From assembly GCA_030151225.1 (NCBI GenBank), contig JASLEG010000029.1, positions 1 to 23,148 on the forward strand: DNA of 23,148 bases, written 5' to 3'. The stretch's first letter is position 1. The number at the start of each line of letters is the position of its first letter. This document shows positions 16,910-23,148 of this stretch, piece by piece. A program made the translations under genes and the position numbers. The notes beneath the pieces were generated by a model that worked only from the letters and a program-made list of their open reading frames with translations, was not told the DNA's origin and did no database searches. This DNA comes from Burkholderia sp. GTDB taxonomy: Bacteria > Pseudomonadota > Gammaproteobacteria > Burkholderiales > Burkholderiaceae.

Positions 16910-19474
16910 TCAGGCATCACGCAAGCTGCGCAGCGCCGGGCGCGACAGCACGTGGCGCAGGCTCCACCAGCCGGCCGCGGCCGCGCACACCACGCCGGCC
17001 ACGATCCCGGCCGGCACCACCCACGGGTTCACGGCCAGCTCGAAATCGAACACCTGGGTGGCCAGCACCCAGCCAATCGCGAGCGAGCCGGCCGCCGCGC
17101 AGGCGCCGGCGATCGTGCCGACCACCACGAACTCGGCCCGCTGCACCGCGCCCACCTGCCGGCGCGACGCGCCGAGCGCGCGCAGCAGCGCGGCCTCGTG
17201 CATGCGTTCGTCGCGGCTGCCGGCCAGCGCCGTGTACAGCACCAGGATGCCGGCCGCGAGCGTGAAGCCGAACAGCAGCTGCACCGCGCCCACCACCTGC
17301 AGCAGCACGCGCTGCAGCTGCGAGAGGATCGGCGCCACGTCGATCGCGGTGATGCCCGGCTGCTGCGCGATCAGCCCGTCGATCACGCGCGAGCGCTCCG
17401 GCGGCAGATGGAAGCTCGTGATGTACATGGCCGGGAAGTCGGCGAGCGCGGCCGGCGGCATCAGCACGAAGAAGTTCACGCGGAAGGTGCCCCAGTCGAG
17501 CTTGCGGATGCTGGTGACCGGCGCCTCGACGGTGAGGCCCGTCACGTCGAAACGCAGCACGTCGCCGAGCTTCACGTGCAGCGTGCGCGCGAGGCCGGCC
17601 TCGATCGAGATCTGCGGCTGCTGCGACACGCCGAACCAGCGCCCTTCCACCACCCGATTGTCGTCAGGCAGCTGCGTGGTGTACGAGAGGTTGAATTCGC
17701 GGTCGACGAGCCGGCGCGCATTGGCATCGGGGAAGCTGTCCGGATTCACGGGCTTGCCGTCGATCGCGATCAGGCGTCCGCGCACCATCGGCTCCAGCGG
17801 CGCGTCGTCGATGCCGTGCGAGGCCAGATAGCGCACCACGCCGGGCCGCTGGTCGGGCTGGATGTCGATCAGGAACTGGTTCGGCGCGTCGGGCGGCGTG
17901 GACTTGCGCCAGCCGGCCACCAGATCGTCGCGCGTGATCGAGATCAGCAGCAGGCACATCAGGCCCAGCGCGAGCGCGGTGATCTGCAGCGCGCTGGCCG
18001 TGCCGCGCCGGTGCAGCGAGGCGATCGCATACCGCCAGCCGAGCCCCGCACCCACGCGCGCGTTGCGCACCGCGCGCGCCGCCAGGAACAGCGCCGCGCG
18101 CGCGACGGCCGCGAACAGCACCAGCCCGCCCGCGAAGCCGCCGGCCACGATCGCGCCGAGCCGCAGATTGCCGGCCGCCACGATCAGCAGGCCCGCGAAC
18201 AGCACCACGCCGAGGCCGTAGCCGAGCCAGGCGGTGCGCCCGTCCTCGCCCCATTCGCGGCGCAGCACGCGCACCGGCGGCACGCGCGTGAGCGGCATCA
18301 GCGGCGGCAGCGCGAAGCCGAGCAGCAGCACCAGGCCCGCGGCCACGCCCACCAGCGCGGGCCCGATGCCCGGCTGCGGCAGCACCACGTCGATCAGGCT
18401 GCCGAGCGCGCCGAGCAGCACGAGATGGCCGGCATAGCCGAGCGCCGCGCCGAGCACGCCCGAGGCAACGCCCACCGCCACGAATTCGAGCGCGAACAGC
18501 CCGGCCAGCATGCGCTGGCTCGCGCCGAGGCAACGCATCGCCGCGCAGCCGTCGAGATGGCGACGCATGTAGCGCTGCGCGGCCATCGCGATCGCCACCG
18601 CCGACAGCAGCGCCGTGAGCAGCGACACGAGCGTGAGGAAATGGCGTGCGCGATCGAGCGTCTCGCGCACCTGGGGCTGGCCTTCCTGCAGCGATTCGAG
18701 CACCACACCGCGCAGCTTGCCGCCGTCCACCCGCGTGTGGGCGAGCGCGGCGAAGCGCGCCACGGCCGCGTCCGGGCCCGCCACCAGCAGCCGATAGGTC
18801 ACGCGGCTGCCGTAACCGATCAGGCCGGTCGAGGCGAGCTCGTCCTGGCGCAGCATCAGGCGCGGCGAGAAATTGACGAAGGAGAAACCGCGGTCGAGCT
18901 CGCGCGTGATCGCGGCGGCCACGCGAAATTCGCGCTGGCCGACGCGCACCGCGTCGCCGACCTTCAGGTGCAGCGCATCGAGCAGGGCCGGATCGGCCCA
19001 GACGGTGCCCGGCGCCGGAATCGACGCGGCCACGTGGCCCGGCGCGTTGGCCGCGGCGGCGATCTCGACGCGGCCGCGCAGCGGATAGCCGTCGGACACG
19101 GCCTTCACGGCCGCGAGCCGCGCCGGCGCGTTGGCGCCGGTGCCGCCCACCATGCTCGGGAAGATGGCCGTGGAGGCGGTGGCCAGGCCGTCGGCCTGAG
19201 CGGCGGCCGCGAAGGCCGGATCGACGGGGTGATCGGCGCGCATCACGAAATCGGCGCCGAGCATCTGCCGCGCGTCGCGCTCGAGGCCCTGACGCAGCCG
19301 ATCGGACAGGAAGCCGACGCTGGTCAGCGCGGCCACGGCCAGCACCAGCGCCAGCACGAGCAGCGTGAGCTCGCCAGAACGCCAGTCGCGCATCGTCATG
19401 CGAATCGATTGCCGCACGAGTTCGCCCGGCGTCAGACGCGCGCCGCGGCCGGCGCGCCCCGCTTCATGCTGCAT
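16910..19474 (-). CDS. FtsX-like (YbbP-type) ABC transporter permease
   Basis: An 854-residue permease. The N-terminus (SIRMTMRDWRSGELTLLVLALVLAVAALTSVGFL) holds one helix before a large periplasmic domain. Two FtsX domains follow: one near residues 270-400, with RCLGASQRMLAGLFALEF, and one at the C-terminal end, with ALLRALGASRRQVGAVQRAEF. The architecture and length match YbbP, which works with an ATPase such as YbbA in lipoprotein- or effector-related tasks. No ATPase gene is adjacent here, so its partner must be elsewhere. The frame is open to 20152, but the ATG at 19474 is chosen: it is 2 nt after the DUF4126 stop and has AGGA 8 nt upstream. Confidence 0.92.
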   Translation of the reverse strand: MQHEAGRAGRGARLTPGELVRQSIRMTMRDWRSGELTLLVLALVLAVAALTSVGFLSDRLRQGLERDARQMLGADFVMRADHPVDPAFAAAAQADGLATASTAIFPSMVGGTGANAPARLAAVKAVSDGYPLRGRVEIAAAANAPGHVAASIPAPGTVWADPALLDALHLKVGDAVRVGQREFRVAAAITRELDRGFSFVNFSPRLMLRQDELASTGLIGYGSRVTYRLLVAGPDAAVARFAALAHTRVDGGKLRGVVLESLQEGQPQVRETLDRARHFLTLVSLLTALLSAVAIAMAAQRYMRRHLDGCAAMRCLGASQRMLAGLFALEFVAVGVASGVLGAALGYAGHLVLLGALGSLIDVVLPQPGIGPALVGVAAGLVLLLGFALPPLMPLTRVPPVRVLRREWGEDGRTAWLGYGLGVVLFAGLLIVAAGNLRLGAIVAGGFAGGLVLFAAVARAALFLAARAVRNARVGAGLGWRYAIASLHRRGTASALQITALALGLMCLLLISITRDDLVAGWRKSTPPDAPNQFLIDIQPDQRPGVVRYLASHGIDDAPLEPMVRGRLIAIDGKPVNPDSFPDANARRLVDREFNLSYTTQLPDDNRVVEGRWFGVSQQPQISIEAGLARTLHVKLGDVLRFDVTGLTVEAPVTSIRKLDWGTFRVNFFVLMPPAALADFPAMYITSFHLPPERSRVIDGLIAQQPGITAIDVAPILSQLQRVLLQVVGAVQLLFGFTLAAGILVLYTALAGSRDERMHEAALLRALGASRRQVGAVQRAEFVVVGTIAGACAAAGSLAIGWVLATQVFDFELAVNPWVVPAGIVAGVVCAAAAGWWSLRHVLSRPALRSLRDA

Positions 19475-19476
19475 CG

Positions 19477-20094
19477 TCAATCCTGCTTGCCCCCGATCGA
19501 GTTGAAGCGCGACACCATCAGGTGCGCCATGCCGCGAAAGCCGCCCGACACGCCGCGCCAGAGCCGCGGCACGAGCCAGATCACGAACACCACGAAGCCG
19601 GCCATCAGCAGGAGGAACAGCAGCGGCACGAAGAACGCGATCGCGAGGCCCGCGAACACCATGCCGTCCTCGGTGGCCGAGGCGATCCAGTTCGACACCG
19701 GCTCCGGCGACAGGTTGATCAGCGCGCGCGTGCCGGCCTTGGCGAAATGGGCCGAGCCGGCCAGCGTGCCGCCGGCCAGGCCCGCCACGGCCAGCACGGT
19801 CGGATCGGCATGACCGAGCGCGCCCGCGGCGAGCACGGCGCCGGCCGGAATCCGGATGAAGGTGTGGATCGCGTCCCAGAGCGAATCGAAGGCGGGAATC
19901 TTGTCGGCCAGGAATTCGGCCACGGCGAGCACGGCCGCGGTGCCGAGCACCCATGGCGAGGTGAGCACGGCGAGCGTGTCGGGGAGATGCACGAGGCCGG
20001 AACGCGCCAGCACGCCGGCGATCAGTACCGTCAGATAGAGGCGCAGCCCGCTTGCCCACGCGAGCCCCGCGCCGAGCGAAATGGCCTCGACCAT
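19477..20094 (-). CDS. DUF4126 family membrane protein
   Basis: A 205-residue integral membrane protein of unknown function with about five hydrophobic segments. The start MVEAISLGAGLAWASGLRLY, then FLADKIPAFDSLWDAIHTFIRIPAGAVLAAG and NLSPEPVSNWIASATEDG, fit DUF4126. The ATG at 20094 is chosen because AAGGAG lies 8 nt upstream; the longer open frame to 20229 crosses the promoter. It is translated just before the FtsX-type permease, with a 2-nt gap, so the two are in one operon. A role beside the permease is plausible but not shown. Confidence 0.85.
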   Translation of the reverse strand: MVEAISLGAGLAWASGLRLYLTVLIAGVLARSGLVHLPDTLAVLTSPWVLGTAAVLAVAEFLADKIPAFDSLWDAIHTFIRIPAGAVLAAGALGHADPTVLAVAGLAGGTLAGSAHFAKAGTRALINLSPEPVSNWIASATEDGMVFAGLAIAFFVPLLFLLLMAGFVVFVIWLVPRLWRGVSGGFRGMAHLMVSRFNSIGGKQD

Positions 20095-20124
20095 GTACGG
20101 TCTCCTTGCGCGTCGAACGCGCGT

Positions 20125-20142
20125 GCCGGCCGGGCGGCCGGC
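20125..20142 (-). other. GC hairpin in the DUF4126 leader
   Basis: GCCGGCC and GGCCGGC form a 7-bp perfect stem around GGGC, 30 nt before the DUF4126 start. The DNA is very GC-rich here, so it may be incidental. Confidence 0.35.
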
Positions 20143-20208
20143 AAAACGGCAACGCCGCCGGCGCCCGGGCGGGCGACAGGCGGCAGGCTGCCGGAACAAT
20201 GTCGTTGC

Positions 20209-20237
20209 ATTATAGACGCGTCGCAGCAAGCGACGCG
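20209..20237 (-). promoter_or_regulatory. Promoter with an overlapping inverted repeat, before the DUF4126-permease operon
   Basis: On the minus strand a perfect TATAAT lies at 20214-20209. Directly upstream is an 8-bp perfect inverted repeat, CGCGTCGC-TTGCT-GCGACGCG (20237-20217), filling the region where RNA polymerase would contact the -35 and spacer. No good -35 is seen. A repressor or activator site is plausible; start of transcription would be near 20202. Confidence 0.55.
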
Positions 20238-20310
20238 ACGGGCCGCCCGCGCGTGCCGTTTACACAACGTGCACAACGGCGCCGCGAGGCGGGCAGACGC
20301 CGCCCGCCGA

Positions 20311-20631
20311 TCAGGCGGAGGACGACAGCTTGAGGCCGATCAAGCCGATCAGGATCAGCGAGGCGCTCGCCACGCGGGCGAACGTGACGGCCTCGCCCAG
20401 CATCACGATGCCGACGATGAAGGCGCCGACCGCGCCGATGCCGGTCCAGATCGCATAGGCGGTGCCGAGCGGCAACTGGCGCATCGCCATCGCGAGCAGC
20501 ACGAAGCTGCCGATCGCGGTGACGATCGTGAACACCGACGGCCACAGCCGCGTGAAGCCTTCCGACGATTTCATGCCGGCGGCCCAGGCGACTTCGAGCA
20601 GGCCGGCGACGAGCAACAGGATCCAGGACAT
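20311..20631 (-). CDS. gdx: Guanidinium exporter of the SMR family (Gdx/SugE)
   Basis: A 106-residue, four-helix small multidrug resistance family protein that exports guanidinium in exchange for protons as a dual-topology dimer. The essential Glu13 lies in LLVAGLLEVAWAAGMK, and the Gdx/SugE-type segment GTAYAIWTGIGAVGAF follows; this differs from EmrE-type pumps. Length is standard. The frame is open farther upstream, but the ATG at 20631 is the conserved start MSWILLLVAG, with GGAG 8 nt upstream. The guanidine-II riboswitch just upstream fixes the likely substrate. It is probably monocistronic, after kdpE. Confidence 0.95.
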   Translation of the reverse strand: MSWILLLVAGLLEVAWAAGMKSSEGFTRLWPSVFTIVTAIGSFVLLAMAMRQLPLGTAYAIWTGIGAVGAFIVGIVMLGEAVTFARVASASLILIGLIGLKLSSSA

Positions 20632-20654
20632 GGGAAACACTCCGCAGGGAAAGA

Positions 20655-20700
20655 CGGGGCCGTCCCCGCAGATCAGATGACGCGTCGGGGTCGTCCCCGA
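20655..20700 (-). ncRNA. Guanidine-II (mini-ykkC) riboswitch
   Basis: On the minus strand two short hairpins occur in tandem: TCGGGG-ACGA-CCCCGA (20700-20685) and CGGGG-ACGG-CCCCG (20668-20655), separated by 16 nt. Both loops are ACGR flanked by G-C stems, which is the defining pattern of the class; the loops dock to bind two guanidinium ions. The second hairpin ends about 12 nt before the GGAG site of gdx, fitting translational control. A promoter stands just upstream. Confidence 0.95.
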
Positions 20701-20717
20701 GCCGAAAGCAGACCGCG

Positions 20718-20747
20718 ATGATAACAAATTGCTTACGGACGCGCCAA
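20718..20747 (-). promoter_or_regulatory. Promoter for gdx
   Basis: TTGGCG (20747-20742) and TATCAT (20723-20718), 18 nt apart. The -10 matches 5 of 6. Transcription would start near 20711, just before the first riboswitch hairpin. Confidence 0.65.
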
Positions 20748-20761
20748 TCTGCCGCGCCTGC

Positions 20762-21460
20762 TCAGCTCGCGCCGACCAGTCGGTAACCGACCCCGGTTTC
20801 GGTCACGATGTGCTCGGGCTGCGCCGGATCGGCCTCGAGCTTCTGGCGCAGATGCGCCATGTAGATGCGCAGATAGTGATGGCTTTCGACGTGCGACGGC
20901 CCCCACACGTCGCGCAGCAGCTGGCGGTGGGTCAGCACGCGGCCCGCGTGGCGCACCAGCGTGGCGAGCAGCCGGTACTCGAGCGGCGTCAGATGCACCG
21001 GCGCGCCGCCGCGCGTGACGATGCGCAGCGCCAGATCCACGCTCACCTCGCCGAAGCGCACGAGCGGCGTGTCGTTGGCGCCACCGAGGTTGCGCCGGCG
21101 CAGGTGGGCCCGAATCCGCGCGAGCAGCTCGGACACGCCGAACGGCTTGGTCAGGTAGTCGTCGGCGCCCGCGTCGAGCGCGGCCACCTTCTCGTCCTCG
21201 CGGGTGCGTGCCGACAGCACGATCACGGGCAGCTCGGACCAGCCGCGCAGCTCGCGGATCACGTCCAGCCCGTCGGTATCGGGCAGGCCCAGATCGACGA
21301 TCACGAGGTCGGGCTTGCGGGTGGCCGTCTCGACCAGGCCCTGCTTGCCGGTTTCGGCATCGAACACGGCGATGCCCTCGGCCTCGAGCGCGGTGCGCAC
21401 GAAGCGGCGGATCTGTTTCTCGTCCTCGATCAGGACGACGGTCAGCGTCGGTTCACTCAT
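20762..21460 (-). CDS. kdpE: Response regulator KdpE
   Basis: A 232-residue OmpR/PhoB-type regulator that, when phosphorylated by KdpD, turns on kdpABC for high-affinity potassium uptake. The receiver domain has acidic Glu12/Asp13 (IEDEKQ), the phosphorylated Asp56 (LVIVDLGLP), the conserved Lys in DDYLTKPFG, and the KdpE-like start LTVVLIEDEKQIRRFVRTAL. The C-terminal winged helix ends with YLRIYMAHLRQKLEADPAQPEHI and VGYRL. The start MSEPTLTV at 21460 overlaps kdpD by 8 nt (ATGAGTGA), so the two are coupled. The longer frame to 21505 is a read into kdpD. Confidence 0.95.
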   Translation of the reverse strand: MSEPTLTVVLIEDEKQIRRFVRTALEAEGIAVFDAETGKQGLVETATRKPDLVIVDLGLPDTDGLDVIRELRGWSELPVIVLSARTREDEKVAALDAGADDYLTKPFGVSELLARIRAHLRRRNLGGANDTPLVRFGEVSVDLALRIVTRGGAPVHLTPLEYRLLATLVRHAGRVLTHRQLLRDVWGPSHVESHHYLRIYMAHLRQKLEADPAQPEHIVTETGVGYRLVGAS

Positions 21461-23148
21461 GGTCGGGCAGGGGTGAAGAGGGGGCGACGGGCATCTCGTC
21501 GGCATCGTCGCCGTCGATCCCGGTCACGTCGGGCACCGGCGGCGCATCCACCGGCAGCGTGAACCAGAAGCGCGCGCCGAGCACCGCGCCGTCGGCGCCG
21601 AGCCGGTTGCGCGCGCCGATTCTACCGCCGTGCGCGTCCACGATCGCGCGGCAGATCGCGAGCCCGAGGCCGATGCCGGGCGTGGCGGACTCCTTCTCGC
21701 CGCGCGTGAACTTGTCGAAGATGCGCGCCTCCATGCCGGCGCGCAGGCCGGGCCCGTGATCGTCCACGCTCACGCGCACGAAGGGCTTGCCGTCCTCCTC
21801 GATGCGCTCGGCGCCGATCTCGAGCGGCGCGCCGGCCGGCGTGTACTTGGCGGCGTTCTCGAACAGGTTCGCGAACAGACGCTCCATCAGCACCGCGTCG
21901 GTCTGCAGCAGCGGCAGGTCGGCCGGCAGCCGCACCTGCACCGGGTGCCGCGCGAGCACGCGCCGGCAGGCCGCGAGCGCCGCACCGACGGTTTCCTCGA
22001 GCAGCGACCATTGGCGCTTCAGTTGCAGGCTGCCGGCCTGCAGGCGCGCCATGTCGAGCAGGTTGGTGACGATGCCGGTCATGCGCAGCGCCTCGTCGTG
22101 GATCGCCTCGACCAGCTCGCGCTGCGCGTCCGGCGCGCCGCCGGCGCCGCCTGCAACACCCGCGCCCTGCCCCGCCTCGCCGTGCCGCTCGGCCAGCATC
22201 GACGAGAAGCCGACGATCGTCGTGAGCGGCGTGCGCAGGTCGTGCGAGATCGCCGACAGCAGCGAATTGCGCAGCCGCTCCGATTCCATGCTGACCAGCG
22301 CGTCGCGCGCGATCTCCACGTAATGGACGCGCTCGAGCGCGAGCGCGATCTGCGCCGCGAACGCATCGAGCATGCGCTGCTGCTCGGGCGTGCCGAGCTC
22401 GCGCGCGTCCTGCACGGCCACCGCGAGCACGCCGCGGGTGCGCATCGGCGCCTTCAGCGGCAGGTACAGCGCGCGCGCCGCGGGCAGTGTGTCGGTACCG
22501 CGCCCGGCCGGCTTCTGCTGGTCGTACACCCACTGTCCCACGTCGGTGTCGAGCGCGGCGCCGCCCAGCGTGACGGCCTCGTCGGGATTCTCGATCTTCT
22601 GGCGCACCTGGTCGGCGCCGTCGGGCAGCAGCAGCGCCACGCGCGCGCGGAACACCTCGGACACGTGGCGGCTGCCGATCTCCACGATCTGCTCGGTGGC
22701 AAGCGCCGCCGCGAGTTCGCGCGCCATGGCGTACATCGCGCCGGTGCGCCGCTCGCGCCGCTCGGCCACCGCCGCCGAACGCGTCAGGCTCGAGGTCAGG
22801 TGGCTGATCACGAGCGAGGTCAGCAGCATGCCGAAGAAGGTCAGCAGGTACTGCGTGTCGCTGACCGACAGCGACATGCGCGGCGGCACGAAGAAGAAGT
22901 CGAAGGCGGCCACCGACAGGAACGACTGCATCACGCCGGGCCCGCGCCCGAGCCGCACGGCGCTGAACACCACGCCGAGCAGGTACAGCATCACGAGATT
23001 GGTCAGGTCGAGGCGGCTCTGGGCGAGCGCGGCCAGGCCGGTCAGCGCCGCGCAGATCAGCGCCGCCGCTGCGTAGTGGCGCGGCGGCGAGCGCTCGCCG
23101 GCGAGCCGCGCGAACGCGTCGCGCCAGGCGCGCGCGCCGGCATCGGCC
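21453..23148 (-). CDS. kdpD: Sensor histidine kinase KdpD, C-terminal part (runs off the right edge)
   Basis: The visible 564 residues are the C-terminal portion of a protein usually near 900 residues; the frame is open to the right edge, so the N-terminal KdpD and Usp domains are outside. From the right edge come the DUF4118-type helices (about residues 25-130 of the visible part, including the block ending SAVRLGRG), a GAF region, the HisKA domain with phospho-His in SAISHDLRTPLTTIVG, and the ATPase domain with NLFENAAKYTP, DHGPGL and GIGLGLAI. A Gly/Ala-rich insert (GEAGQGAGVAGGAGGAPDA) sits between the two HisKA helices. The partner is KdpE. Confidence 0.94.
   Translation of the reverse strand, partial: ADAGARAWRDAFARLAGERSPPRHYAAAALICAALTGLAALAQSRLDLTNLVMLYLLGVVFSAVRLGRGPGVMQSFLSVAAFDFFFVPPRMSLSVSDTQYLLTFFGMLLTSLVISHLTSSLTRSAAVAERRERRTGAMYAMARELAAALATEQIVEIGSRHVSEVFRARVALLLPDGADQVRQKIENPDEAVTLGGAALDTDVGQWVYDQQKPAGRGTDTLPAARALYLPLKAPMRTRGVLAVAVQDARELGTPEQQRMLDAFAAQIALALERVHYVEIARDALVSMESERLRNSLLSAISHDLRTPLTTIVGFSSMLAERHGEAGQGAGVAGGAGGAPDAQRELVEAIHDEALRMTGIVTNLLDMARLQAGSLQLKRQWSLLEETVGAALAACRRVLARHPVQVRLPADLPLLQTDAVLMERLFANLFENAAKYTPAGAPLEIGAERIEEDGKPFVRVSVDDHGPGLRAGMEARIFDKFTRGEKESATPGIGLGLAICRAIVDAHGGRIGARNRLGADGAVLGARFWFTLPVDAPPVPDVTGIDGDDADEMPVAPSSPLPDHE

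Noticed and set aside
16370..19813. 1147-residue plus-strand open frame
   Set aside because: It is antisense to the FtsX-type permease and DUF4126 genes, is rich in His, Arg, Ala and Gly without any domain, and reflects high-GC third positions.
20288..20308. 7-bp GC inverted repeat (GGCGGGC / GCCCGCC) just after the gdx stop, as terminator
   Set aside because: No T-run follows on the minus strand and GC-rich repeats are frequent here.

Overview
This window looks like a junction of two genomes. From the left edge to roughly 3.1-3.5 kb, content, gene order and codon use match a Pseudomonas of the fluorescens type (msrQ, msrP, pssA, and the 3' end of ilvC, all on the minus strand). From there to the right edge the DNA is much richer in GC and reads as Burkholderia (Burkholderiales): ilvC 5' end, ilvH, ilvI, an ECF sigma-factor cluster, a lipid-remodelling operon, TetR/LOG/SDR genes, an ArnT-like transferase, a globin, an FtsX-type permease, gdx and kdpDE. 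The switch falls inside ilvC, which stays open and full length. A chimeric assembly or a homologous recombination event would both produce this. I made these assignments from recalled family sequences and by eye, not from a search.

Layout. 1-3.9 kb (minus): msrQ-msrP (periplasmic methionine sulfoxide repair), pssA (phosphatidylserine synthase) and chimeric ilvC with a terminator. 4.0-6.6 kb (minus): ilvH and ilvI, which with ilvC make branched-chain amino acids from a promoter near 6.55 kb. 6.7-9.0 kb (plus): ECF sigma factor, DUF3619, DUF3106 and RDD-family genes, mostly with overlapping ends. 9.1-11.8 kb (plus): a Pho-box-like site, a PlcP-type metallophosphoesterase, an Agt/SqdX-like glycosyltransferase and diacylglycerol kinase, closed by a terminator. 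11.9-14.1 kb (plus): TetR regulator, LOG-family protein and SDR. 14.3-16.4 kb (plus): ArnT-like transferase ending at a bidirectional terminator. 16.4-20.2 kb (minus): group 2 truncated haemoglobin, FtsX-type permease and DUF4126 membrane protein. 20.3-20.75 kb (minus): guanidinium exporter gdx under a guanidine-II (mini-ykkC) riboswitch. 20.76 kb to the right edge (minus): kdpE and the 3' part of kdpD, which runs off the window.

The most interesting system is the 9.1-11.8 kb operon. A PhoB-type direct repeat stands before plcP-, agt- and dgkA-like genes. The products would convert phospholipid to diacylglycerol, then to glycolipid, with DgkA able to return diacylglycerol to phosphatidic acid. 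This is the logic of phosphate-starvation membrane remodelling, here with the recycling enzyme in the same operon. The second clear regulatory element is the two-hairpin guanidine-II riboswitch before gdx.
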